From Allomuricauda sp. CP2A (GTDB lineage: Bacteria; Bacteroidota; Bacteroidia; Flavobacteriales; Flavobacteriaceae), in assembly GCF_001683915.1 (NCBI RefSeq), contig NZ_LXTT01000075.1, forward strand, positions 1 to 63,033: a stretch of DNA of 63,033 nucleotides, read 5' to 3'. The position numbers were made by a program, and so were the translations under genes. Shown here in pieces: positions 33,889-43,760 of the stretch. The notes under the pieces are model-generated. The model did no database searches. It saw nothing but the letters and a program-made list of their open reading frames with translations, and was not told the origin of the DNA. How positions within the stretch are numbered: the stretch's first letter is position 1; the number at the start of each line of letters is the position of its first letter.

Positions 33889-35377
33889 ATCTCTTTCTCC
33901 AAAAATATGGGGAGAGGAGAATCAGCACGGTAAACAGTTCCAAACGTCCCAACAACATAAGGAATCCGCACCACCACTTTCCAGCATCAGGAAGACTGTC
34001 ATAATTGCTCACCGGGTTTAAACTGCCAAAGGCCGGACCAACATTGCCCAAAGACGAGGCGGCTCCTCCCACCGCTGAAATAAAATCCAGTCCCAAGAAA
34101 CCCAATACCAAGGAACCAATAATGAACAAGAGCATGTAGAGCACAAAAAAAGCGATTACGTTGTACACGATATGTTCGGTAACGGTCTTTTGATTGTATC
34201 GAACAGGAATAACAGCGTTCGGGTGCAAGGTTCGTTTAAATTCCAAAATACCATTTTTGATAATGATCAAGTGCCGCATCACCTTTATTCCACCCGCAGT
34301 TGACCCCGCCGAGCCTCCCAAAAACATCAGCCCAAAGAAAAATACGGTCAAAAAAGGTGTCCACGAGGTAAAATCCGCTGTTACAAAACCCGTTGTGGTG
34401 ATTACTGCCACCACTTGAAAAAGGGCATGTCTAAAAGCACTTTCCGCTTTTCCCCAGACCATGGGATGAAATTCGGATACGGCCACATCAGCCCTAAAAT
34501 AGATACCCAAGGCGGCAAGTGCAGAAAAAATGACTATAAACCCAAAATAATACTTGAATTCTTCATCTTTCAGTATTCGTTGCACCCTTTTTGTGAAAGC
34601 AAAATAGCTAAGAACAAAATTGCTCCCTGCCAAGAACATAAAAAGAATGGTGATGTATTGAATAATGGGTTGGTTGTTCCAATGGGCCAAACTGGCATTC
34701 TTGGTGGAAAAACCTCCGGTTGACATGGTAGCCAGCGAATGGTTGATGGCATCAAAAAATGTCATACCGGCCACTTTCAGCAAAATAGTCTCCGCCACAG
34801 TGTATCCAAAGTAAATCAACCACAACCGTTTTGCTGTGTCCGTAATCCTGGGGTGCAATTTATCCCCTCCAGGCCCGGGTGCTTCGGCGGCAAACAACTG
34901 CATCCCCCCAATACCCAATAATGGCAGTATGGCAATGGCCAGCACAATAATTCCCATTCCCCCGATCCAATGGGTAAGGCTTCGCCAGAGCAATATACCT
35001 TCAGGAAGGGATTCTATATCGTTTAAAATGGAGGCTCCGGTGGTGGTATATCCGGAAATAGTCTCAAAAAAGGCATCGGTAATGGAGGGAATGGTTCCAG
35101 AAAACAGGTAGGGCAACATCCCGGAGATGGACATCACAATCCACCCAAAGGTCACCACAATATAGCCTTCCCTGCGTTTTACTTCCTTTTTATGGCCCCG
35201 TGTGTAGAACATGGCCATTATCCCAAAAAGCATGGTCACTATGGCCGCAAGAGCAATATCCAAGGTAGCACCATCCTTATACATGCCACTGGCAAATGCG
35301 GCCAAAAGCATAAAAGAACCATTGCACAACAGCAACAGTCCCATAATATGGATGATGATTCGTGTGTTGAGTCTCAT
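33887..35377 (-). CDS. trkH: TrkH-family potassium uptake channel subunit
   Basis: The 496-residue membrane protein has the four selectivity-filter loops of the Trk/Ktr family: TTTGASIL, TMSTGGFST, ITTTGFVTADF and GSAGSTAGGIKVM. Many hydrophobic helices surround them. It imports K+ with TrkA as the nucleotide-sensing cytosolic partner. Its start overlaps the last base of trkA, so the two are coupled. Confidence 0.95.
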   Translation of the reverse strand: MRLNTRIIIHIMGLLLLCNGSFMLLAAFASGMYKDGATLDIALAAIVTMLFGIMAMFYTRGHKKEVKRREGYIVVTFGWIVMSISGMLPYLFSGTIPSITDAFFETISGYTTTGASILNDIESLPEGILLWRSLTHWIGGMGIIVLAIAILPLLGIGGMQLFAAEAPGPGGDKLHPRITDTAKRLWLIYFGYTVAETILLKVAGMTFFDAINHSLATMSTGGFSTKNASLAHWNNQPIIQYITILFMFLAGSNFVLSYFAFTKRVQRILKDEEFKYYFGFIVIFSALAALGIYFRADVAVSEFHPMVWGKAESAFRHALFQVVAVITTTGFVTADFTSWTPFLTVFFFGLMFLGGSAGSTAGGIKVMRHLIIIKNGILEFKRTLHPNAVIPVRYNQKTVTEHIVYNVIAFFVLYMLLFIIGSLVLGFLGLDFISAVGGAASSLGNVGPAFGSLNPVSNYDSLPDAGKWWCGFLMLLGRLELFTVLILLSPYFWRKR

Positions 35378-36726
35378 TACAGGAACAACTTTTCGATCCT
35401 TGGGATGGCCTTGGGCAAACAGCAGACCACCACTTTATCTCCCTCGGCGATTCTAAAATTCCCCAGGGCAATGATTCCTTTTCCATTTCGGATGACCCCT
35501 CCAATACTTGCTTCCCTTGGAAAATTCAATTCTTTGATGAGCTCCCCATTGACCAGGGAGGAGGCCTTCACCTCAAACTCCAAAATCTCGGCATTGAGGT
35601 TGTTCAATCGGGTCAAGGCCAACACCTCTCCTTTTCGGATGTATCGGAAGATACTGTTTGCGGCAAGTAGTTTTTTATTGATGAGCGTATCCACCCCAAT
35701 GGAATGCGATAACTGAAAATAGTCCATGTTCTCCACCAAGGCTATGGTCTTTTTTATCTTTTTGGACTTTGCCACCAAACAGGACATGATATTGGTCTCT
35801 GAATTTCCGGTAACGGCAATGAAGGCATCCATGGACTCCAGGTTTTCTTCCTCAAGCAGTTCCACATTCCGTCCATCTCCATTGATGACCAGGGCGTGGG
35901 GAAGTTCGTCGGCAATATCAAAGGCCTTTTCCTTGTTTATTTCTATTAGTTTTACATTGAATTTTTTGCTGCACAGGTCCCGCGCGGTCTTGAAACCGAC
36001 CTTGCTCCCACCAAGGATCATCACATTTTTAATGTCCTGCTTCTGCATGCCCGTGAGCTTGTACAATTCTTCCACTCCTTTATCCGAAGTAATGAAATAC
36101 ACCTGATCGCCTTCCTTAAAAACAGTATCCCCCCTTGGTATTAAAGTGTATTGTGTTCCCATTCGCTGTAGGGCTATGGGCATAAAGTGCAATTCTGGGA
36201 AAATCTGTGCAGCCTCCTTTACCATCTTGCCCACAAACGGGGCGGTTCTGGGCAGGATGACCCCGAACATGGTCAACAGTCCCCCTTCAAATTCATAGGT
36301 GTCATTAAATGCGGATTGGTTGAGCATCAATTGGATTTCCATAGCGGCCAATCGTTCTGGGGAAATCAGTTCATCCACGCCCAAATCTTGAAACCGTATG
36401 GATTCCCGATTGTCCATGAACTCGGTGTTGGAAATTCTGGCGATGGTTTGTTTGCATCCCAACTGCTTGGCCAAAAAGCAAAGGGTAAGATTGGTGGTTT
36501 CTGAGGCGGTTACCCCAATAACCAGCTCCGAGGATTCCACTTGGGCATCCCTAAGCACTTGTATGGAAGTGGCATCGCCCCGCAGCACCCTAATGTCCAA
36601 ATGCGTGTCCGCATAGGAAAGGCTTTCTTTATCCGTATCGATCAATGTAATATCCTGTGCTTCATAAGACAAAAGTTTTGCCAAATGAAAGCCTACCTCA
36701 CCAGCTCCTGCAATTATAATCTTCAT
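35377..36726 (-). CDS. trkA: Trk system potassium transporter TrkA
   Basis: The 449-residue cytoplasmic protein has two RCK units. Each starts with a Rossmann NAD-binding domain: MKIIIAGAGEVGFHLAKLL (residue 1) and VMILGGSKVGFKTARDL (about residue 234), each followed by a TrkA_C domain. VLRGDATSIQVLRDA and LVINGDGRNVELL are typical. It gates TrkH in response to NAD(H)/ATP. It is the first gene of the pair. Confidence 0.95.
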   Translation of the reverse strand: MKIIIAGAGEVGFHLAKLLSYEAQDITLIDTDKESLSYADTHLDIRVLRGDATSIQVLRDAQVESSELVIGVTASETTNLTLCFLAKQLGCKQTIARISNTEFMDNRESIRFQDLGVDELISPERLAAMEIQLMLNQSAFNDTYEFEGGLLTMFGVILPRTAPFVGKMVKEAAQIFPELHFMPIALQRMGTQYTLIPRGDTVFKEGDQVYFITSDKGVEELYKLTGMQKQDIKNVMILGGSKVGFKTARDLCSKKFNVKLIEINKEKAFDIADELPHALVINGDGRNVELLEEENLESMDAFIAVTGNSETNIMSCLVAKSKKIKKTIALVENMDYFQLSHSIGVDTLINKKLLAANSIFRYIRKGEVLALTRLNNLNAEILEFEVKASSLVNGELIKELNFPREASIGGVIRNGKGIIALGNFRIAEGDKVVVCCLPKAIPRIEKLFL

Positions 36727-36870
36727 CGATTAAAATAAGATGTGTTCTTGAATAGATTCAATATGTACGCTACAATTGATAAAAAGAATAGTGACCGTGG
36801 TCTAAATGACATATTTTTAACAACATACGGAAAGATTCCCCCGTCGCTGGGCAAAATTACACAAATATTT

Positions 36871-36905
36871 TTGTCCACCTGCCATATTGCTAAATTGTAT
36901 ATTTG
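36871..36905 (+). promoter_or_regulatory. Candidate promoter for the ubiE-porT pair
   Basis: TTG (36871-36873), 24 bp, then TATATTTG (36898-36905). The -7 box is a full match and lies 16 bp before the ubiE start; the spacing is slightly long. Confidence 0.5.
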
Positions 36906-36921
36906 CCACCAAATTGAATAG

Positions 36922-37650
36922 ATGTCAAAAAAAGTTACGCCCTACAAGGAATCCCAACTTGGGAAAAAGGAACAGGTTCGCCAGATGTTCGATACCATTT
37001 CCAAAAATTATGATGGGCTCAATAGGGTCATTTCCTTTGGAATAGACCTTAAATGGCGTAAGCGGATGGTGAAACTACTCAAGGCAAAAGCGCCCAAAAC
37101 CATCTTGGACATTGCTACCGGAACAGGTGATTTGGCCATTGCCATGACCCAGACCGGCGCTGAAAAAATCATTGGGCTGGACATCTCACCCGGCATGCTG
37201 GAAGTGGGAAAAGAAAAAATTTCGGAAAAAAACCTGCAAGAGACCATAGAAATGATGGTTGGGGACAGTGAAGATCTTCCTTTTGAGGACAACACCTTTG
37301 ATGCCATTACCGTGGGCTTTGGGGTTCGTAACTTTGAAAACCTAGAAAAAGGGCTCGCAGAAATCCATAGGGTGTTAAAACCAAATGGCACTTTCATGGT
37401 TTTGGAGACTTCGGTGCCCACAAAGTTCCCTTTTAAACAAGGCTACCGTTTGTATTGCAACTACATTCTTCCCACTATTGGGAAAATTTTCTCCAAAGAC
37501 CGTTCGGCCTACACGTATTTGAGTGAATCTGCATCAGTTTTCCCCCATGGAGAGGCCTTCAACAATATTTTGGCCAAAATTGGGTTTATAGGAATAGAGA
37601 ACAAACCCCAGACATTTGGAGTTGCCTCCATATATGTTGCGACAAAATAG
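36922..37650 (+). CDS. ubiE: Demethylmenaquinone methyltransferase (UbiE/MenG)
   Basis: The 242-residue SAM enzyme performs the last C-methylation of menaquinone synthesis. Features: VRQMFDTISKNYDGLNRVISFGID, motif I ILDIATGTGDLAIAM, IIGLDISPGMLEVGK, GDSEDLPFEDNTFDAITVGFGVRNF and HRVLKPNGTFMVLE. All are typical of UbiE/MenG. The menaquinone would accept electrons from the Nqr complex. It overlaps no gene but sits 4 bp before porT; the gene pair is common in Flavobacteria. Confidence 0.96.
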   Translation: MSKKVTPYKESQLGKKEQVRQMFDTISKNYDGLNRVISFGIDLKWRKRMVKLLKAKAPKTILDIATGTGDLAIAMTQTGAEKIIGLDISPGMLEVGKEKISEKNLQETIEMMVGDSEDLPFEDNTFDAITVGFGVRNFENLEKGLAEIHRVLKPNGTFMVLETSVPTKFPFKQGYRLYCNYILPTIGKIFSKDRSAYTYLSESASVFPHGEAFNNILAKIGFIGIENKPQTFGVASIYVATK

Positions 37651-37654
37651 TTTA

Positions 37655-38353
37655 ATGAAAAACGTCTTTCTTCTGTTCGGCCTGCTTATATTGGCATGCT
37701 CAACTTCCTTGGCACAGTTATCCGATGACCGTATCCTTAATCTTCAGAACGAGGACAAGAAGTTCTTGAATTGGGGATATTATCTCGGTTTTAACCAATA
37801 CGATTTTCAATTTGAATACAAGAACGATATTGGCAGGGACATTTTGGTCGATAAAAGTTTTGGGTTCAATGTGGGATTGATCGGAGAAATGCGCATCAAT
37901 GAATTTTTGGATGCCCGTTTTGAACCTGGACTGCTCTATACTGCCAGAACTTTGGGTTTTCCAGGCTTCACCGACCAAGTAGATGCCCTTAGGGAAGTGC
38001 GCTCCACCTACATTCGATTTCCTTTGCTCCTAAAGGTCAGTGCCAAACGGTTTGGAAACTGGAGACCATTTATCACGGGCGGCGTGTACACTTCATTGAA
38101 TTTGGGAAGTAAGGAAGACAGTTTGGATGACAACAGTAGCGGCGAATTCAGGATGAAAAAGAACGTGTACGGTTATGAATTGGGTTTTGGCATCGACTTT
38201 TATACGGAATACTTTAAGTTTACGCCTTCCATAAGGGGGGTTTTTGCCCTTTCGGATGAGTTGGTTCCTGATGAGAACCCCAACAGTCCTTGGACCGGAA
38301 ACATCAATGCCATGCGTACCCGGGGCATTTTTATCAACTTTACTTTTGAGTAA
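37655..38353 (+). CDS. porT: PorT-family outer membrane protein of the type IX secretion system
   Basis: The start is ATG 37655, 4 bp after the ubiE stop; it gives 232 residues with a signal peptide (KNVFLLFGLLILACSTSLAQ). An open upstream frame from 37616 overlaps ubiE and is not used. The rest is an eight-strand beta-barrel of the porin_4/PorT type: NWGYYLGFNQYDFQFEY, GFNVGLIGEMRINEFLDARFEPGLLY, YIRFPLLLKVSAKRFGN. PorT is needed for T9SS protein export in Porphyromonas and Flavobacterium. The 3' end touches the convergent RNA methyltransferase gene. Confidence 0.85.
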   Translation: MKNVFLLFGLLILACSTSLAQLSDDRILNLQNEDKKFLNWGYYLGFNQYDFQFEYKNDIGRDILVDKSFGFNVGLIGEMRINEFLDARFEPGLLYTARTLGFPGFTDQVDALREVRSTYIRFPLLLKVSAKRFGNWRPFITGGVYTSLNLGSKEDSLDDNSSGEFRMKKNVYGYELGFGIDFYTEYFKFTPSIRGVFALSDELVPDENPNSPWTGNINAMRTRGIFINFTFE

Positions 38354-39073
38354 TCATTTTCTTCTGATTTCATTCAGAAGAATGGCGGTGGCGGTGGCCA
38401 CATTAAGACTCTCCGTTGTATTTTCTCCAAATTGCGGAATTGAAACCCGTTCAGCGACCTGTTCAGCAACCGCTGTTGATATGCCATTGGCCTCATTGCC
38501 CATCACCAAAATACCATTGGGCGGAAGTTCTTTTCCATACACAGCCTCTCCATCCATAAAAGCACCATAAACAGGCAATGCTGTATTTTTTAAAAAATCC
38601 TCAAGATCCATATAAACCATGTTTACCCGGGCAATGGATCCCATGGTGGCTTGGAGCACTTTGGGATTGTAGCAGTCCACCGTATCCTCTGAACATATCA
38701 AATGTTTTATTCCAAACCAATCGCAAAGCCGGATTATAGTGCCCAAGTTTCCGGGATCTCGAACCGCATCCAAGGCCACTACCCAATCGGAATCGTCCAT
38801 TTTTTTTGCCTCGGGTATATAAAACACCCCCAATACCCCACTGGGGTTGGTTAAACTGCTCATTTGTTTCAAGGCAGCCTTGGGAACAAGTTCAGCCTCT
38901 TCAAAACCTTGTGTTCTTTGGGAATTATCAACAAATAATTTATAAGGTTTCATCCCCCATTGTAACAACTCATTGACCGTCTTTTCACCCTCCACCACAA
39001 ACAGCCCATGTTGAGATCGGTACTTTTTTTGCTTTAGGCTTACAACTAGTTTAATTTGGTTTTTCGTAACCAT
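38354..39073 (-). CDS. SpoU/TrmH-family RNA 2'-O-ribose methyltransferase
   Basis: The 239-residue protein has an N-terminal substrate-binding domain (KLVVSLKQKKYRSQHGLFVVEGEK) and a knotted SPOUT domain. The three motifs are ALDAVRDPGNLGTIIRL, GILVMGNEANGIS and SIPQFGENTTESLNVATATAI. It methylates a ribose in rRNA or tRNA; the target base is not evident. It begins 24 bp from the divergent tamL gene. Confidence 0.92.
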   Translation of the reverse strand: MVTKNQIKLVVSLKQKKYRSQHGLFVVEGEKTVNELLQWGMKPYKLFVDNSQRTQGFEEAELVPKAALKQMSSLTNPSGVLGVFYIPEAKKMDDSDWVVALDAVRDPGNLGTIIRLCDWFGIKHLICSEDTVDCYNPKVLQATMGSIARVNMVYMDLEDFLKNTALPVYGAFMDGEAVYGKELPPNGILVMGNEANGISTAVAEQVAERVSIPQFGENTTESLNVATATAILLNEIRRK

Positions 39074-39083
39074 CTAAATCGTG

Positions 39084-39091
39084 TATTTTTG
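39084..39091 (+). promoter_or_regulatory. Candidate -7 box almost touching the tamL start codon
   Basis: TATTTTTG is followed by six bases (GCGTCT) and ATG 39098, so the mRNA leader would be near zero, as at map. Confidence 0.55.
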
Positions 39092-39097
39092 GCGTCT

Positions 39098-41686
39098 ATG
39101 AAGGGTTCTTTACGTCTATTGTGCAACTGGGCAAAAATAGGATTATTGTTGCTTATATTGGTCATTGCTGGTTGCAACACCCTGAAAAAGGTTGGTGAGG
39201 AGGAATTATTGCTTACAAAAAACAGCATCCATGTGGATGATGAGAAGGTCACCAACAGTGAAATCAAAGGCCTTATTTCACAAAAACCCAATAGTAGCGT
39301 TCTGGGATATCCCCTGCGACTCAATTTGTACAATCTGGCCAAGGAAGATCCAGATTCTTCTTTTCAGAATTGGTTACATCGAAGGGAAAAGCGCAAAAAG
39401 AGACTCAACAACTTACTTTCCAAAAAACAGGTCAACAGATTACAAGAGTCCTTCATGGTGAAGGGATACAGTGAATTTTTGAAACGAATTGGCGAACCTC
39501 CCGTGATCATTGACACCGCCCTTACCAATAAATCGGCGAGTAGATTGGAAGCCTATTACAACAGCAAGGGTTATTTCAATAACTCAGCTTCGTACACCAT
39601 TGTTGACGGAAAAAGAAGGAAAAGAGCCGAAGTGGACTATGAGGTGACACTGGGAAAACCCTTTATCATAGACACGATACAAAAAAATATAACCTCCCCA
39701 GAGTTGGATTCCATTTACACTATTTCATCCAGAAGTTCCTTTGTGAAACAGGGAGAGCAGTTTGATTTGGACAACTTTACACTGGAGCGGGAACGGCTGA
39801 CCACATTATTCCGAAATTCAGGAGTGTACAATTTTCAGGAAAGTTCCATTAACTATAATATTTTACGGGATACCACCTTGGCAGCGGATGACCAGTTGAT
39901 GGATGTGCAACTGAACATAAGAAAGTTTAGGAGTTCCGCGGATACCACAGATACTGCAGACCCATACCGAATCTATCGCCATAAAAAAATAAATATCTAC
40001 ACCGATTATATGTTCGGTGATCAAGTGGATACCTTAAATTCTATTGAGCACGAGAACTACACCATTTACTACAAAGACAAATTAAAATACAAGCCCAAGG
40101 CACTTACAGATGCTATTTTCTTTGAAAAAGACAGTGTTTACAGGGATTTGGATAGAATCCGAACCTACCGCCAGATCACTAACCTGAACACCTTTAAATA
40201 TCCGAATATTGAGTTTATTCCAGATACAACCCAGGCGCAACTGATATCCAATATTTATTTGGTGCCAAGACCAAAGTTTTCGTTGAACATGAATTTTGAT
40301 GTGACCCACTCCAATATTCAGCAAGTGGGAACGGCTTTTAGCACATCCGTAATTACCCGAAATGTCTTTGGCGGCGCTGAAACCTTGAACATTTCTGCCA
40401 GGGGATCCATTGGCCTATTGAGTGATGCTTCCTTGTCCAACGAAACCTTTACTTCAGAACTTGGGGGGGATGTCAACATTACCTTTCCCAGAATCTGGTT
40501 TCCCTTCAATACGGAAAAAATCATTCCCTATTATATGTTGCCCCAAAGTAGGCTGTTAGTGGGTACCAACTTTCAACGGAACATTGGTTTGGACAAACAA
40601 TCATTGAACTCCATCCTCTCCTATAACTGGTCTCCCACAACACGACATAAAAACAACATTGAGCTGTTAAATGTGGAATTTGTGCGGAATGTAAACCCAG
40701 ATAACTTCTATAATGTCTACCGTAATACCTTTGCCAATTTGGATGACGTAGCAGATGGTTTTCAGGATGACCCCCAATATGCTTCCTTTTATGAGAAAAT
40801 TGACAATCCCATAGATTCTCTACGCCTTATTATTCCAGAAGGTGCCAATGGTTTTTCCCAAGCCATTTTAAACAACGAAATCCCGGTTACGGATGATCAA
40901 TATGATGAGGTCAACAGTATTGAAGAAAGAAGGCAGCGACTTACTGAAAACAACCTCATCTTTGCCACAAACTTTACCCACACTAAAAACAGTAAGTCCG
41001 ACATTAATGACCTTGATTTTTATCAGTACCGAATAAAATTGGAAGGTGCCGGGAACCTTCTTTCCCTAATGGCCAATGTAGTTCCCTATAACGAGAATGA
41101 TAATGGACAACTCTTGGTCTTTGGCGTACCTTTTTCTCAATACATCAAAACCGAATTTGACTATATAAGGCATTGGCAGGTGGGAGATTCCCAAGTAATC
41201 GCCTTTAGGAGCTTCATGGGTATGGCCGTTCCCTACGGGAACTCCAATAACATTCCCTTTGTACGGAGTTACTTTGCTGGGGGATCCAACGATAACCGGG
41301 CCTGGAACGCCTACGAATTGGGCCCCGGAAAAACCAATAACATCAATGATTTCAACGAGGCCAACCTCAAGCTCGCCTTTAACGTAGAGTATCGTTTCCC
41401 CATAGCCGGAGACGTAAAAGGGGCACTTTTTGCCGATGCAGGTAACATTTGGAACGTGTTTGACAACGAAAACAATCCCGATGCCATTTTTACCGACTTT
41501 TCCTCCTTGGCCGATTTAGCCTTGGGCACAGGCTTGGGACTACGTTACGATTTCACCTATTTTGTCTTTAGGGTGGATGTAGGGTTTAAGACCCACAATC
41601 CTGCAAAGGAAGGTTCTGATCGTTGGTTCAGTGGTTACAACTTTAGGGATGCCGTCTTTAATATCGGAATCAATTATCCTTTCTAG
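39098..41686 (+). CDS. tamL: TamL-type lipoprotein, BamA/TamA superfamily barrel
   Basis: The start is ATG 39098; a TTG-start frame from 39056 is rejected because the promoter box lies within it. The 862-residue protein has a lipoprotein signal (LLLLILVIAGCNTLKKVGEEE), POTRA-like regions (AEVDYEVTLGKPFIIDTIQ) and a C-terminal 16-strand Omp85 barrel ending in FRDAVFNIGINYPF. RSYFAGGSNDNRAW is the conserved RGF-like L6 loop region (here RSYFAGGS). Bacteroidota use this lipoprotein form, TamL, in place of TamA, with TamB. It inserts or assembles outer-membrane proteins or glycolipids; which is not settled. Confidence 0.85.
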   Translation: MKGSLRLLCNWAKIGLLLLILVIAGCNTLKKVGEEELLLTKNSIHVDDEKVTNSEIKGLISQKPNSSVLGYPLRLNLYNLAKEDPDSSFQNWLHRREKRKKRLNNLLSKKQVNRLQESFMVKGYSEFLKRIGEPPVIIDTALTNKSASRLEAYYNSKGYFNNSASYTIVDGKRRKRAEVDYEVTLGKPFIIDTIQKNITSPELDSIYTISSRSSFVKQGEQFDLDNFTLERERLTTLFRNSGVYNFQESSINYNILRDTTLAADDQLMDVQLNIRKFRSSADTTDTADPYRIYRHKKINIYTDYMFGDQVDTLNSIEHENYTIYYKDKLKYKPKALTDAIFFEKDSVYRDLDRIRTYRQITNLNTFKYPNIEFIPDTTQAQLISNIYLVPRPKFSLNMNFDVTHSNIQQVGTAFSTSVITRNVFGGAETLNISARGSIGLLSDASLSNETFTSELGGDVNITFPRIWFPFNTEKIIPYYMLPQSRLLVGTNFQRNIGLDKQSLNSILSYNWSPTTRHKNNIELLNVEFVRNVNPDNFYNVYRNTFANLDDVADGFQDDPQYASFYEKIDNPIDSLRLIIPEGANGFSQAILNNEIPVTDDQYDEVNSIEERRQRLTENNLIFATNFTHTKNSKSDINDLDFYQYRIKLEGAGNLLSLMANVVPYNENDNGQLLVFGVPFSQYIKTEFDYIRHWQVGDSQVIAFRSFMGMAVPYGNSNNIPFVRSYFAGGSNDNRAWNAYELGPGKTNNINDFNEANLKLAFNVEYRFPIAGDVKGALFADAGNIWNVFDNENNPDAIFTDFSSLADLALGTGLGLRYDFTYFVFRVDVGFKTHNPAKEGSDRWFSGYNFRDAVFNIGINYPF

Positions 41687-41700
41687 AGGAATTATTTTAT

Positions 41701-41708
41701 TACTTTTG
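41701..41708 (+). promoter_or_regulatory. Candidate -7 box for fbaA
   Basis: TACTTTTG matches TAnnTTTG and ends 33 bp before the fbaA start codon. Confidence 0.5.
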
Positions 41709-41741
41709 TGGCCTACTTTAACTCAAAAACCATCTTAAACT

Positions 41742-42809
41742 ATGTCCCACAATATTAAGCCAGGCGTTGCCACGGGCGATGAAGTTCAAGCTATCTTTAA
41801 ACATGCAAAGGAAAATGGATATGCCCTTCCAGCCGTAAACGTGGTAGGATCCAATACCATAAATGGCGTACTGGAGACCGCTGCCTCATTAAATTCTCCC
41901 GTTATCATTCAATTTTCAAACGGAGGAGCGCAGTTCAATGCAGGAAAGGGACTCTCCAACGAAAACCAAAATGCCGCCATCTTGGGAGCAGTGGCAGGAG
42001 CCAAGCACGTACACCAATTGGCAGAGGCCTATGGAGCTACCGTAATTTTGCATACAGACCACTGTGCCAAAAAATTATTGCCTTGGATCGATGGACTTTT
42101 GGATGCCAGCGAAGCACATTTTAAGGCCGCTGGAAAACCGTTGTTCAGTTCCCATATGATCGATTTATCCGAAGAACCCATTGAGGAGAACATTGAGATT
42201 TGCAAGACCTATTTGGAGCGCATGAGCAAAATGGGCATGACCTTGGAAATTGAATTGGGGGTCACCGGAGGTGAAGAAGACGGTGTGGACAATACCGATA
42301 TTGACGATTCCAAACTGTACACCCAGCCCGAAGAAGTCGCCTATGCCTATGAGGAACTTTCAAAAATTAGCCATAGGTTCACCGTGGCCGCCGCTTTTGG
42401 AAACGTTCACGGGGTTTACAAACCTGGAAACGTAAAATTAACCCCAAAAATCCTGAAAAATTCCCAAGAATTCATCTCAGAGAAATACGGCGTGGGTTAC
42501 AACCATATCGATTTTGTGTTCCACGGAGGTTCAGGTTCCACTTTGGAAGAAATCAGGGAAGCCATTGGCTATGGTGTCATTAAAATGAACATCGATACCG
42601 ATTTGCAATACGCATTCTTGGAAGGTGTTCGTGATTACATCCAAGGAAAAGCGGATTATCTTCAAGCCCAAATAGGAAACCCTGATGGGGATGACAAACC
42701 CAACAAAAAATTCTACGACCCAAGAGTTTGGCTCAGAGAAGGTGAAAAAACTTTTGTGGCCCGTTTAAAAAAGGCCTTTGAAGATCTAAATAACGTCAAC
42801 ACCTTATAA
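41742..42809 (+). CDS. fbaA: Class II fructose-bisphosphate aldolase
   Basis: The 355-residue zinc enzyme cleaves fructose-1,6-bisphosphate to two triose phosphates. Features: ALPAVNVVGSNTINGVLE, VIIQFSNGGAQF, zinc His in VILHTDHCAKK, LEIELGVTGGEEDGVDN, AAAFGNVHGVYKPGN (second zinc His) and VFHGGSGSTLEEI (third). IKMNIDTDLQYAFLEG is also conserved. It is of the longer fbaA subgroup. It lies 27 bp before accD. Confidence 0.97.
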   Translation: MSHNIKPGVATGDEVQAIFKHAKENGYALPAVNVVGSNTINGVLETAASLNSPVIIQFSNGGAQFNAGKGLSNENQNAAILGAVAGAKHVHQLAEAYGATVILHTDHCAKKLLPWIDGLLDASEAHFKAAGKPLFSSHMIDLSEEPIEENIEICKTYLERMSKMGMTLEIELGVTGGEEDGVDNTDIDDSKLYTQPEEVAYAYEELSKISHRFTVAAAFGNVHGVYKPGNVKLTPKILKNSQEFISEKYGVGYNHIDFVFHGGSGSTLEEIREAIGYGVIKMNIDTDLQYAFLEGVRDYIQGKADYLQAQIGNPDGDDKPNKKFYDPRVWLREGEKTFVARLKKAFEDLNNVNTL

Positions 42810-42836
42810 ACCTTCATTTAATTAAATTTTGATTGT

Positions 42837-43697
42837 ATGTCGTCTTGGTTTAAAAGAAAGGAAAAAGGAATACAGACCGCCACGGAGGAGAAAAAAGACA
42901 CCCCCAAGGGGTTATGGTACAAATCCCCCACCGGAAAAATTGTTGAATCTGAGGATCTTGCCAAAAATTACTACGTAAGCCCAGAAGATGATTACCACGT
43001 TAGAATTGGCAGTAAGGAATACTTTGAAATCCTTTTTGATGACAACAAGTTCAAGGAACTGGATGAAAACATGACCTCCAAGGACCCCTTGAAATTTGTG
43101 GACACCAAAAAATATTCAGATCGCCTAAAGACCGTACAGCAAAAAACTGGATTGAAGGATGCTGTCCGTACCGCCGTGGGAAAATCCATGGGAAAGGAAA
43201 TCGTCATTGCTTGTATGGACTTTAATTTTATTGGCGGCTCCATGGGAAGTGTGGTCGGTGAAAAGATCTCCCGCGCCATTGATATGGCCAAAAAGAAAAA
43301 GGTTCCATTTTTGATGATCTCAAAATCAGGAGGGGCCCGAATGATGGAAGCTGCGCTTTCCCTGATGCAATTGGCAAAAACATCCGCTAAACTGGCCCAA
43401 TTGGCAGAGGCCAAAATCCCGTACATTTCATTGTGTACCGATCCCACCACCGGGGGAACAACGGCCTCCTACGCCATGTTGGGGGACATCAATATTGGAG
43501 AACCCGGAGCCTTGATTGGTTTTGCGGGTCCACGGATTGTAAAGGACACCGTTGGAAAGGATCTTCCCGAAGGTTTTCAGACCTCGGAATTTTTGAAAGA
43601 GCACGGGTTTCTGGATTTTATCGTCCATCGAAGAGATTTGAAAAAGAAAGTCAATCTCTACATCGATTTGATCAGCAATCAGCCTATAAGGGCATAA
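42837..43697 (+). CDS. accD: Acetyl-CoA carboxylase carboxyltransferase subunit beta, zinc-ribbon-less
   Basis: The 286-residue subunit transfers CO2 from biotin to acetyl-CoA, the first step in fatty acid synthesis. The catalytic body is normal: [73 protein letters not shown]. The N-terminal zinc ribbon has lost its cysteines: where E. coli has CxxC at two points, this reads YKSPTGKIV and [12 protein letters not shown], with Ser, Thr, Ser and Asp in place of the four Cys. Loss of zinc ligands is known in some lineages; here none remains. The partner accA is not in the window. Confidence 0.95.
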   Translation: MSSWFKRKEKGIQTATEEKKDTPKGLWYKSPTGKIVESEDLAKNYYVSPEDDYHVRIGSKEYFEILFDDNKFKELDENMTSKDPLKFVDTKKYSDRLKTVQQKTGLKDAVRTAVGKSMGKEIVIACMDFNFIGGSMGSVVGEKISRAIDMAKKKKVPFLMISKSGGARMMEAALSLMQLAKTSAKLAQLAEAKIPYISLCTDPTTGGTTASYAMLGDINIGEPGALIGFAGPRIVKDTVGKDLPEGFQTSEFLKEHGFLDFIVHRRDLKKKVNLYIDLISNQPIRA

Positions 43698-43713
43698 AAA
43701 AATTGTGTCTCTT

Positions 43714-43760
43714 GTCAACCTGAACTCGTTTCAGGTTCCCATATAGGAATTCAAAATGAC
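43714..43760. repeat. Intergenic REP-like repeat (variant)
   Basis: GTCAACCTGAACTCGTTTCAGGTTC followed by ATGAC 15 bp on is a diverged copy of the CTGAAxxxxxTTCAG element seen at 17.1 and 33.8 kb. Confidence 0.65.

Noticed and set aside
39056..39097. Upstream TTG start for tamL
   Set aside because: The TATTTTTG box and the lipoprotein signal both favour ATG 39098.
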